From: Ignavibacteria bacterium
GTDB lineage: Bacteria > Bacteroidota > Ignavibacteria > Tepidaquicellales > Tepidaquicellaceae
Assembly (NCBI GenBank): GCA_036262055.1
Contig: DATAJP010000002.1
Coordinates: 888,177-952,176, forward strand
Direction of reading: 5' to 3'
Length of the DNA stretch: 64,000 nucleotides
The position numbers and the translations under genes were made by a program. Positions 8,101 through 14,900 of the stretch are shown here, one piece after another. The first letter of the stretch is position 1, and the number at the start of each line of letters is the position of its first letter. The notes under the pieces were generated by a model that was not told where the DNA came from, ran no database searches, and worked only from the letters and a program-made list of their open reading frames with translations.

Positions 8101-8445
8101 TTAACTTATTAAACTAACTACAAAAAAACCAAGCGGAGAAGAAAATTTTATTATAGTAAATATACTTATTGAGTTATCGTCCGAATCATTTTCAACAATT
8201 TCTTCTTTGCTGTTTTCTTTTTCAGGTGTATCAATACTATACTTCACAGGAGATGAAACAAGCTGATTTGAACCGGATTGATTTTCTATGGCTTTCAATA
8301 GTTCCTGAGCTCCTAATGTATTAGCTCTTTCTTTAAGCAATTCACTTCTGAAATCTTCATTACACTTAGGGCAGGCAAATATTTCGGTATTTGCTATTGT
8401 CAGCAGAGTTATAATCGAAATACAAAATGCAAATATTCTTTTCAT
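8101..8445 (-). CDS. Small envelope protein with CxxC, unknown function
   Basis: 114 residues. A signal peptide (about 1-24) is followed directly by CPKC (residues 25-28), a charged helical stretch (about 30-60), a low-complexity acidic linker and a hydrophobic C-terminus (about 95-114). The CxxC at the mature N-terminus could bind a metal or be redox-active; it is not a heme motif because no His follows. I do not recognise a family. It lies 12 bases upstream of the NirK-like gene and 12 bases downstream of another small membrane protein, so a shared job in that operon is likely. Confidence 0.6.
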   Translation of the reverse strand: MKRIFAFCISIITLLTIANTEIFACPKCNEDFRSELLKERANTLGAQELLKAIENQSGSNQLVSSPVKYSIDTPEKENSKEEIVENDSDDNSISIFTIIKFSSPLGFFVVSLIS

Positions 8446-8457
8446 GATAATTTTAAT

Positions 8458-8811
8458 TTAAAATATTAATAAAAGTAGTATAACAGAAAATATTATCAGC
8501 GCCGATATCAGAATAAATCTGATTCTGAGCAATTCTGTGCTTAATGCAGGCATATAAACTGTGTTACCTGCGAAAATATTGACAGGGCTTATTTCGGCTT
8601 GCAATGTTGTTCCTCCCGAAAGAGATGGTTCTTTCGATGAGCCGAATATTAAAACAGCGAATATTATTAAGAACAAAACAAAAACACCTGCCATCATCCA
8701 CTTAGTATAAACTTTCATATCCATACCTTGGGAAATAGTCTCGGTCTGCGCAGATAAATTCTCTGCTATAAAAATTGAAGCGATTAAAATAAATTTAATA
8801 AAAGTTTTCAT
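8458..8811 (-). CDS. Small membrane protein of the nitrite reductase operon, unknown function
   Basis: 117 residues. A signal-like N-terminus (1-21, ending LSAQ) is followed by a membrane helix (about 37-55), a periplasmic or cytoplasmic loop of about 40 residues and a last membrane helix (about 95-117). No family is recognised. It is the second gene of the operon, 13 bases after the RIC gene. Its size and topology would suit an assembly factor or an electron-transfer scaffold, but there is no motif to prove it. Confidence 0.6.
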   Translation of the reverse strand: MKTFIKFILIASIFIAENLSAQTETISQGMDMKVYTKWMMAGVFVLFLIIFAVLIFGSSKEPSLSGGTTLQAEISPVNIFAGNTVYMPALSTELLRIRFILISALIIFSVILLLLIF

Positions 8812-8824
8812 AATAAATTCATCT

Positions 8825-9580
8825 TTATAAATTACACATGCAGGCGGAACCTTCTGAACTGCACGCAGAATTAAAAATTTTTTCTTCTAATTCTTTAGCT
8901 TTCGGAAATAGAATGTTATTTTCAAGATGTATATGTTTATGCAGGTCATTGTTTAATTCTTCAAGCTCATTATAGGTTATTCTGTGTGTGTTGCAAAAAG
9001 AATCTTCTATCAAAAAATCATTTGTTAGGTTTCTGATTGTTTCCAAAAAATTTCCCGCTTCTGCATGCTCTCTTTCCATAACTGAAATAGGATTATCAAT
9101 AGACCCGAATGGCGGCGTATTGAGCGTAGAATTGTCCCTGCCGGCATTAACTAAAGTTTTTATGTAAGGGAAAAGGATATTCTCCTCTTTAAGCATATGT
9201 TCTTCAAGCTCATTTTGAAGCTTTTCATATTCCGAATTGATTTCAATAAGTTCCGGATATTTAACTGAATGTTTTTCAGAAAGAGTTTTAAGATGCCCTT
9301 TAATTCTTGGCAAGACTTTTCTCAGGTATGTATGATGGGCATTAACAATGTAATCAGCAAGGAAGTCCAATTCCCAGTCATTAAAGACATCGTTATTGAA
9401 TGAATAATTTTTTAAGTCATTCAGTAATGAATCTAAATTAATGTTTTTATTAGCGCATGCCTCAGAAAGACTTTTTTTCCCGCCGCAGCAGAAATCAATG
9501 CCTAATTTTTCGAATAATTCGGTTGTTTTGTAATTAAATTTAATTACATCTGAAACTTTGGTTTGTGTGTTTATTTCCAT
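8825..9580 (-). CDS. ric: Di-iron iron-sulfur cluster repair protein (RIC/ScdA/YtfE family)
   Basis: 251 residues. Residues 1-60 are the ScdA_N (DUF542) domain with the FCCGG motif at 30-34. Residues about 75-235 form two hemerythrin-like helical hairpins with several conserved His and Glu (AHHTYL, EEHMLKEENILFPYI, REHAEAG, HLENNILFPKA) that hold a di-iron site. The family restores iron-sulfur clusters damaged by nitric oxide or oxidants and releases iron or NO. The last dozen residues add a Cys-rich tail (CSSEGSACMC). It is the first gene of a four-gene operon ending in the NirK-like gene, consistent with defence against NO made by that enzyme. Confidence 0.92.
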   Translation of the reverse strand: MEINTQTKVSDVIKFNYKTTELFEKLGIDFCCGGKKSLSEACANKNINLDSLLNDLKNYSFNNDVFNDWELDFLADYIVNAHHTYLRKVLPRIKGHLKTLSEKHSVKYPELIEINSEYEKLQNELEEHMLKEENILFPYIKTLVNAGRDNSTLNTPPFGSIDNPISVMEREHAEAGNFLETIRNLTNDFLIEDSFCNTHRITYNELEELNNDLHKHIHLENNILFPKAKELEEKIFNSACSSEGSACMCNL

Positions 9581-9626
9581 TTTCTTTTTTTATTATAAAA
9601 ATAGAATAAACGATCCCCCAAAATCA

Positions 9627-9640
9627 ATGACTTAAATCAA
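9627..9640 (-). promoter_or_regulatory. Candidate Fnr/Dnr-type binding site upstream of ric
   Basis: On the minus strand this reads TTGAT-TTAA-GTCAT, one base off the TTGAT-N4-GTCAA form used by NO-sensing Crp/Fnr proteins. It lies 47-60 bases before the ric ATG and about 25 bases before a possible -10 (TATTCT), roughly where a class II activator would bind. The Crp/Fnr gene immediately upstream is the natural candidate. Only pattern evidence is available. Confidence 0.4.
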
Positions 9641-9668
9641 ATAATTAAAAACTTTAAAGATTTTTGGC

Positions 9669-10361
9669 TTATTCGGAAAGGTTTTTCAGCTTTGAAATAT
9701 CTTTGATGAAGATATCTTTACCGGAAACTTCAATAATACCATCGTTTTGAAGTCTTTTTAAGGTGCGAGAAATGGTTTCCTGAACTGTTCCGAGATATGC
9801 AGCAAGGTCATAACGTGTTATATCGAGCTTGATTGTAGCAGTATTTTGATTTGATTTTTCAATTTCTGAAAGCAAAAATTCTGCAAGACGCTTGGAAACA
9901 TCTTTTAAAGTAATATTTCCTAACATCATATTAAGATGAACATTCTTAAGCGACAGAACCGAAATCATTTTAAGACAAAGATTGATGTCGGATTTAATGA
10001 AATTAATATATTCTTTTGCGGGAATAAATAAAAGCTCCGTGTCATCTTCCAAAGAAGCAGAATTTGCAGGATAACTCAGATTGGAATCCGGTGAGTTAAT
10101 GTTTTTAAACATAGGTACTTCGGCAAAAGTCCCGAAAGGTTCAAAAATATTTATTATCTGTTCTTTTCCTTCGGGAGATACTTTAAATACCTTTACGAGC
10201 CCGGATAAAACGGCATAAAAACCTTTGTAAGGTTCAGATTCAAAAAAAATTATATCGTTTTTATTAAATTTCTTTATTGAGCAAAACTTGTAAATAGATT
10301 TAAGTTCCTCATCATTAAGTTCCGAGAAGTGCGTTATTTTTCTTAATATATTTAAGTTCAT
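9669..10361 (-). CDS. Crp/Fnr family transcriptional regulator
   Basis: 230 residues. The N-terminal cyclic-nucleotide-binding-like beta-roll (about 10-120) carries FFESEPYKGFYAVLSGLVKVFK and PFGTFAEVP segments. A dimerisation helix follows, then a winged helix-turn-helix (about 165-220, DLAAYLGTVQETISRTLKRL) with the E..SR recognition pattern that reads TTGAT-type half sites. It lacks the N-terminal cysteines of oxygen-sensing Fnr, which fits the Dnr/NnrR type that responds to NO via heme. It is 88 bases upstream of ric on the same strand. From context it probably controls the RIC/NirK-like operon. Confidence 0.85.
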   Translation of the reverse strand: MNLNILRKITHFSELNDEELKSIYKFCSIKKFNKNDIIFFESEPYKGFYAVLSGLVKVFKVSPEGKEQIINIFEPFGTFAEVPMFKNINSPDSNLSYPANSASLEDDTELLFIPAKEYINFIKSDINLCLKMISVLSLKNVHLNMMLGNITLKDVSKRLAEFLLSEIEKSNQNTATIKLDITRYDLAAYLGTVQETISRTLKRLQNDGIIEVSGKDIFIKDISKLKNLSE

Positions 10362-10399
10362 CTTAAAGGTTATTATTTATAACAATATTTTATTAAAAT

Positions 10400-10419
10400 A
10401 ATTTAATAATTATTAAATT
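10400..10419. promoter_or_regulatory. 20-bp perfect A/T palindrome upstream of the Crp/Fnr gene
   Basis: Arms AATTTAATAA and TTATTAAATT form a perfect palindrome 39 bases before the regulator's ATG. It could be an operator or part of the promoter. Because it is entirely A/T in an AT-rich genome, chance is a real alternative. Confidence 0.3.
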
Positions 10420-10507
10420 TCGGCATCAAATAATAGTTAGTATGAATACGTGAAGAAAAGCAGAACCAAGCTAATTTATGAAATCTAATATATAATTTAA
10501 AATAAAA

Positions 10508-11626
10508 TTATTTCACTATTTTGACAAACTCATCAAAAAAAGCATAGTTTGTTTGATAATGGTTTGTAATAGAATCCCGTATTACAGTTACATTCACAAA
10601 TAGCGGGTTAATAATCCAAGGATCGGTTTTGGGAGTGAAGTCTTCAGGGGCATTTTGATATAACCCGTAAGTTGCCATATAAAATTTTGGATTTGCATTA
10701 AATTTCCCCCACGCTTCTGTGAGATAGTTTTTTCTTGTTTCAAACCATGGACTCTTACTTAAAAAAGTTACCCATTCATCACGTGAAACAGGATTATGAA
10801 TTGTGTAATTCAAATACTGGTAAACCTCCAAATCTGCAGGTTTTCCAAAATCAATGCTTAAGACATTTGGAATAGTATCGCGAAGGTGAAGCTTCCACTC
10901 GTTCTTTAAAGAAAATTCAGTTACAATTATTTTTTGGTCGTTACGAATTTTCGGCGAGACAAACGCAAACGCACTATCTATATCTTCCATCAAAGTATGG
11001 TGAATATGCAAATCAATTCCGTTAATCCATTGGGATTCTCTGGCAAAATTAATCAGCGCAATTGCGGATTCAGTCTGCCAGGAAGGCTTCCATAAATTGT
11101 CGAACGCACCAATATATAACGGAACTTTACGCGATTGGTTATCAACATACGATTTTACTTTTTTTGCGACCGCAATATAAAAATTTAAAAGAAGCGAATC
11201 CCTCTGGTCAATTTTTGATTCAATAAAAGGTTCATTTCCGCAGACAAGGACGTCGCAGTCACTATAAATAACATTCAGCACTGTATCCAGATAACTTAAC
11301 TCAGAATTAATTTCTGAATCAAAAACAGGAAGATTTCTTTTTTCGAAATTAAATTTTATGTTAAGAATGACCTTAAATCCCGCATTATGAAGATTCCGAA
11401 GCATTTGTAAACCATCATCATTGCTTATAGTTTTCTTTCCCTCCTTGAATTTAAAATAATCTACAAACCCACGGATGAGCCGGGCATTGCAGCGAGATAA
11501 ATCATCCCGGTTAATTTGACTAAATACACCATTATAATTGACCCCAAGTTCTTGTTGAGCATAACCTGTTGAACAAACACAAATCAATAGAAAAAGAAAA
11601 ATTACTAATAATGTTATACTCCGCAT
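10508..11626 (-). CDS. Secreted glycoside-hydrolase-like TIM-barrel protein (clan GH-A type)
   Basis: 372 residues with a signal peptide (about 1-23, ending GYAQ). The barrel strands are visible as LGVNYNG, ARLIRGFVDYF, FKVILNIKF, DVLVCGNEP, VPLYIGAF, IDLHIHH and KIIVTEFSL. The GNEP at 130-133 (Glu132 as acid/base) and Glu236 in VTEFS (nucleophile) are spaced as expected for retaining clan A glycosidases such as GH5, GH39 or GH53. The substrate is unknown. It is a single gene on the minus strand. No T9SS tail is present, so it may stay in the periplasm. The family level is uncertain, the fold is fairly clear. Confidence 0.65.
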   Translation of the reverse strand: MRSITLLVIFLFLLICVCSTGYAQQELGVNYNGVFSQINRDDLSRCNARLIRGFVDYFKFKEGKKTISNDDGLQMLRNLHNAGFKVILNIKFNFEKRNLPVFDSEINSELSYLDTVLNVIYSDCDVLVCGNEPFIESKIDQRDSLLLNFYIAVAKKVKSYVDNQSRKVPLYIGAFDNLWKPSWQTESAIALINFARESQWINGIDLHIHHTLMEDIDSAFAFVSPKIRNDQKIIVTEFSLKNEWKLHLRDTIPNVLSIDFGKPADLEVYQYLNYTIHNPVSRDEWVTFLSKSPWFETRKNYLTEAWGKFNANPKFYMATYGLYQNAPEDFTPKTDPWIINPLFVNVTVIRDSITNHYQTNYAFFDEFVKIVK

Positions 11627-11662
11627 AAAATTTTTGTTATTTAATTCATAATAATAATAAAT

Positions 11663-11698
11663 AAAAAGGGGTTAGATTTTTGTAATCTAACCCTTTTT
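11663..11698 (-). terminator. Rho-independent terminator after the padR/membrane-protein pair
   Basis: The stem GGGTTAGATT / AATCTAACCC is extended by A5 and T5 on either side. It lies 36 bases beyond the membrane-protein stop at 11734. The same GGGTTAGA core recurs in the tRNA-Asp terminator at 13092-13124. Confidence 0.85.
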
Positions 11699-11733
11699 CA
11701 TTTTAGAAAATATTGGAAACAAGGTAATAAAAC

Positions 11734-12507
11734 TCAACCGGCAGGTTTTATCTCAAGCTTTTGAGTGCTTGCCCGCATAAATAATAAACCTGACGCTGTC
11801 CACAGACCGGCAAAAAAAGCAGTCAATATAAACACTTGCAAAACTCCGGGTGCAAAATCATTATTCCAGAAAATCAGTGCAATTACAGGAATTACAATTT
11901 GAATTATTGCTACTGTGAACAATAGACGCGACATTTTTCGCGGGTCTAACCCGGATATTATAGTTCCCAAACCTAAAAAAATGACAAGCACAAAAAATAA
12001 AAGGTTGGCAGGATTTGCATCTCCGATGAATCCCACAGCTAGATTTGACCAGGTAAGAAGGAAAGCTGTTCCTACCGCAATAGCAATGGCAAACTTATTA
12101 AGGAGACTGCCTTTTCTAGTTGAAAACTCAAATGCAAGTCCTAAGCCTAATATAAGTACACCCATTATTAAAAAATCACCGGGACTCCAATCCACCTCAT
12201 TTGTAAACTGCATTGCCACAAATGGTATCATTAAAATTAATACTGTTATGACTATAACGATTAAAATTCTTTTATTGTTCATAAACATAAATTTTAAATT
12301 ATTCTTAATAATTCCGCCCGATGTTTCAATAAACATCCAGAGGGCACAACTAAATAAATCTTTTCCATCTTTTGCCTGCGCGCGTAGAATGTCGCTAAAA
12401 GTTTGCTTCATTCCTTCTCCGAATCTTTCATAATATGACTTCGAATAAAGCTGAAGAAGTTTTGAATACCAATAGCGGTATTTCTGTATTATGTGTTCAT
12501 GCATCAT
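11734..12507 (-). CDS. PadR-linked integral membrane protein
   Basis: 257 residues. The cytoplasmic N-terminus (about 1-72) has YSKSYYERFGEGMKQTFSD, a pattern seen in membrane proteins encoded beside PadR regulators. Six to seven membrane helices follow (about 78-98, 108-126, 134-152, 161-178, 190-210, 218-240). No transporter motif is recognised. The gene start overlaps the padR stop by 11 bases, so both are made together. The likely role is a membrane response component controlled by PadR; the substrate is unknown. Confidence 0.7.
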   Translation of the reverse strand: MMHEHIIQKYRYWYSKLLQLYSKSYYERFGEGMKQTFSDILRAQAKDGKDLFSCALWMFIETSGGIIKNNLKFMFMNNKRILIVIVITVLILMIPFVAMQFTNEVDWSPGDFLIMGVLILGLGLAFEFSTRKGSLLNKFAIAIAVGTAFLLTWSNLAVGFIGDANPANLLFFVLVIFLGLGTIISGLDPRKMSRLLFTVAIIQIVIPVIALIFWNNDFAPGVLQVFILTAFFAGLWTASGLLFMRASTQKLEIKPAG

Positions 12508-12859
12508 AAGCTAATGTATTCGGCAAGAGCCGTTTTTGTTCAGCAACTGTTACTACTTCACGGTAACGCTCTAATTCCGCACTAAGTGCTTCCTGACCGG
12601 CTCCGGTGATTTTATAATAAACACGCCGTTCATCATCCATTTCGGGGTCAATCTTTCTGTCGCTTTCTCTGATTAATCCCGCTTCTATCATACGGCCGAT
12701 TGAACCGTAGAGCGTTCCCGGTCCCATCTTCACTTTTCCTTGCGAATCCATTTCTACTTGCTTCATTATTCCATATCCGTGACGCTCTTCCATGGAGAGT
12801 GCGAGCAGAATGTGAAGCACTGCAGGAGTTAAAGGATTTTTAGAAGTATTATTTGCCAT
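12497..12859 (-). CDS. PadR family transcriptional regulator
   Basis: 120 residues. The winged-helix domain contains LLALSMEERHGYGIMKQVE, MGPGTLYGSIGRMIEAGLI and DDERRVYYKITGAGQEAL, the standard PadR signature, with a C-terminal dimerisation helix. It is a repressor by family precedent. It overlaps the downstream membrane-protein gene by 11 bases. A 23-bp palindrome lies inside its own promoter, so autorepression is likely. Confidence 0.92.
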   Translation of the reverse strand: MANNTSKNPLTPAVLHILLALSMEERHGYGIMKQVEMDSQGKVKMGPGTLYGSIGRMIEAGLIRESDRKIDPEMDDERRVYYKITGAGQEALSAELERYREVVTVAEQKRLLPNTLAYDA

Positions 12860-12867
12860 GCTTATAC

Positions 12868-12896
12868 AATATATCCGTAACGGATATATTTGTCAA
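12868..12896 (-). promoter_or_regulatory. padR promoter with embedded palindromic operator
   Basis: On the minus strand a perfect -35 TTGACA (12896-12891) is followed by a 17-base spacer and TATATT (12873-12868). The spacer and -10 are covered by a palindrome with 11-base arms AATATATCCGT and ACGGATATATT around one central base (12868-12890). A repressor bound here would block RNA polymerase. The -10 ends only 8 bases before the padR ATG (12859), so the mRNA would have almost no leader. Confidence 0.75.
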
Positions 12897-12947
12897 GACA
12901 GTTTTAAACACTAAAGATTCTATTGCAATTTTTGATTAGTAAGTGAA

Positions 12948-12976
12948 TTGTTAATGTTCTGATAAAACGTTATTTT
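12948..12976 (+). promoter_or_regulatory. Likely promoter of tRNA-Asp
   Basis: TTGTTA (12948-12953), a 17-base spacer and TATTTT (12971-12976) lie 17 bases before the tRNA 5' end. Spacing is ideal; both boxes have mismatches to consensus. Confidence 0.5.
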
Positions 12977-12993
12977 GAACCTTATTTAAATCC

Positions 12994-13068
12994 GGAGCCG
13001 TAGTTCAGTTTGGTTAGAACGCTTGACTGTCACTCAAGAGGTCGCGGGTTCGAGTCCCGTCGGTTCCG
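12994..13068 (+). tRNA. tRNA-Asp (anticodon GTC)
   Basis: A 75-nt cloverleaf: acceptor stem GGAGCCG with CGGTTCC (one G-U pair), D-arm with AGTTCAG..GGTTAGA, anticodon arm TTGA-CTGTCAC-TCAA giving anticodon GTC, T-arm GCGGG-TTCGAGT-CCCGT, discriminator G as expected for Asp. CCA is not encoded. Its 3' part from the anticodon arm onward is duplicated at 22972, so this gene borders a probable genomic island. Confidence 0.97.
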
Positions 13069-13127
13069 CTCGAATAAGTTACTGAAAAATTAAAGGGTTA
13101 GAATGCAATTTCTAACCCTTTTTTGTT
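13024..13127 (+). repeat. Left copy of 104-bp perfect direct repeat (attL-like)
   Basis: The sequence begins in the anticodon stem of tRNA-Asp (TGACTGTCACTC), continues through the tRNA 3' end at 13068 and the terminator, and ends at 13127. It is identical base for base to 22972-23075, a shift of 9,948 bases. The flanks differ on both sides. A start in the anticodon arm is a classic integrase crossover zone in tRNA genes. Confidence 0.95.
13092..13124. terminator. Terminator behind tRNA-Asp
   Basis: The stem AAGGGTTAGAA / TTCTAACCCTT has a short loop and is followed by T-rich sequence on the plus strand and an A-rich stretch on the other side, so it can also stop the convergent minus-strand unit that ends at 13293. 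An identical copy lies at 23040-23072, just beyond the stop of the outer-membrane protein gene at 23119. Confidence 0.85.
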
Positions 13128-13292
13128 TAAACTTATTAATATGCAGCGGATTTTAATAAACTTTAATTCTAAATTTATTATGTTCATCTCTCAAACTATC
13201 ACTTTTTATATTAGTATATACTTAATTGTTGAAATGCATGATATTGAAAATTAATAATAGTATTAGAGTATGACGATTGTCAGGGAACTACA

Positions 13293-14888
13293 TTACTTAA
13301 TTAAAACCATTCGTTTTGTCTCAACAAAATTTTCAACTTTAATTTTATAAAAATAAATACCGCTTCCTAACATTGAAGCATCAAATTCTTTTTCATAACT
13401 GTCAGCTTGCAAATCCCCATTTACTAATTCAGTAATTCTTTTTCCTGTTATATCAAAAACTTCAAGCTTCACAAAAGAATTTTTAGTTAAATCAAACCTT
13501 ATGATAGTGGATGGATTAAAGGGATTAGGATAATTTTGGTATAATGAAAATTTATCGTGGATGTTATCAGAGATTGTTTTCACATCGATTGTAGTCAAAT
13601 CAACCTTTGCCGTCCAAACCTGATATATGCCCGTTGAATTATCCATCCAAACGGGAAATAAAAATCCGTTTGAATAAATCATTCCGATATTATCACCCTG
13701 ATTTCCAGCGCCAGTGCCGCCTACTGCTTTCGGTTTGAATTTATGGTCACTGATTTTTGTGTCAGTCCAAGTGTCGCCGCCATTATTTGAATGAGAAATA
13801 AAAACTTCTACGGAATCAGGAGAATTTCTATTATCATAATATACAACGTTGAGTCCTCCATTTTCATCGACTGTTATAAAAGGAAAAAATTGCGAACGAC
13901 CGTTATTAAGTGGGTCCTGGTTTACTCTTATGCCGGGTGACCACGTGTTTCCGCCGTCAGATGAACGGTGAAAAATAATATCAGGGTCTGCTCCTGCTGG
14001 AGGTGAATTTCTCTCCGCAGTAACAATGTAAATCCATCCGTTTCTGTTTCCGCCTGTTTTGTCCACATCCATAATCGGATACCCATTAACACGAATATCC
14101 CATGGTGCCAATGTTGAAGTTTTAATTCCATTGCAATCATAAGCCGATTCGTTCACATTCCAGTTATTACCTCCGTTAGTTGATTTTCCAAAACCAATAA
14201 AATCTTCATTAAAGGGAGAATTGGTTATTACCGCTGCCCAGGTTGTATAAAGAATTCCGCCTGGTCCTGAAACGACATAAGGAGCAAGCGACTGATGTCC
14301 TGCAGGCGTATTATTAACCTGAATATAAGGAACCCAGCTCATTCCCGAATTTGTGGTATATGAAATTACAACCGGTAAAGGTGAAGTAAATTTTGTCCAT
14401 GCAAGATATGTTCTTCCATAAAAAGGACTGTTTGGAACGTCATCCGTTCCCGGATTCCCTTTATCCTGGTCATTAGTTGCAATAATGCTGTTGGACGACC
14501 AATTAATTCCGAGATTAATAGAATAATTTCCATACATACCTGCAATGATTCCGCCTTGATGCGTTAAAATAAAAACTCCGTTCTTATCAATAATAGGACC
14601 CGGGTCTCCGCCATGCCCGCTTGTTATTGGAGCTCCCTGACAAGTGTCTGTTCCGAACCATGTTGTTCCGCCATCAGTTGAAGTATATGTTCCTTCACTT
14701 CGCAGTGCGCCGCTTAAGGTGTATGCACTTGTAAAAAATATCGAAGAGTTCAATGGATGTTTTACAATTGATGGCTCTATCTGAACGTTACCTGATGGAT
14801 GAATCCTGTAATTCACATACTGTGAAAGCGAGACTTCTGAATAAAAAAATAAAATTAAAATTATAATATGTTTTGCAAATGTTTTCAT
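13293..14888 (-). CDS. Secreted BNR/Asp-box beta-propeller protein with T9SS sorting domain
   Basis: 531 residues: signal peptide (about 1-22), a six-bladed sialidase-like propeller, and a C-terminal type IX sorting domain (NYPNPFNPSTIIRF, SGIYFYK, KRMVLIK end). At least five Asp-box motifs are present (STDGGTTW, TTNSGMSW, STNGGNNW, SSDGGNTW, SNNGGDTW). The family includes sialidases and many non-enzymatic surface propellers. No FRIP arginine motif is seen (only YRIHP near the mature N-terminus), so sialidase activity is not supported. It is the last gene of the island unit, 12 bases after the second TonB receptor, which hints at a surface role in the same uptake process. Confidence 0.82.
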   Translation of the reverse strand: MKTFAKHIIILILFFYSEVSLSQYVNYRIHPSGNVQIEPSIVKHPLNSSIFFTSAYTLSGALRSEGTYTSTDGGTTWFGTDTCQGAPITSGHGGDPGPIIDKNGVFILTHQGGIIAGMYGNYSINLGINWSSNSIIATNDQDKGNPGTDDVPNSPFYGRTYLAWTKFTSPLPVVISYTTNSGMSWVPYIQVNNTPAGHQSLAPYVVSGPGGILYTTWAAVITNSPFNEDFIGFGKSTNGGNNWNVNESAYDCNGIKTSTLAPWDIRVNGYPIMDVDKTGGNRNGWIYIVTAERNSPPAGADPDIIFHRSSDGGNTWSPGIRVNQDPLNNGRSQFFPFITVDENGGLNVVYYDNRNSPDSVEVFISHSNNGGDTWTDTKISDHKFKPKAVGGTGAGNQGDNIGMIYSNGFLFPVWMDNSTGIYQVWTAKVDLTTIDVKTISDNIHDKFSLYQNYPNPFNPSTIIRFDLTKNSFVKLEVFDITGKRITELVNGDLQADSYEKEFDASMLGSGIYFYKIKVENFVETKRMVLIK

Positions 14889-14900
14889 AGTCTGATATAT

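Noticed and set aside
11915-12433. 172-residue plus-strand frame opposite the PadR-linked membrane protein
   Set aside because: The opposite frame encodes a convincing multi-helix protein in an operon with padR; this frame has no recognisable domain.
13128-13292. Integrase remnant next to tRNA-Asp
   Set aside because: All frames were read for tyrosine-recombinase signatures (R...HxxR...Y); none was seen and the stretch is non-coding AT-rich DNA.
13293-14888. BNR protein as a true sialidase
   Set aside because: Asp boxes only show the propeller fold; the FRIP arginine motif and other catalytic residues are not recognisable.
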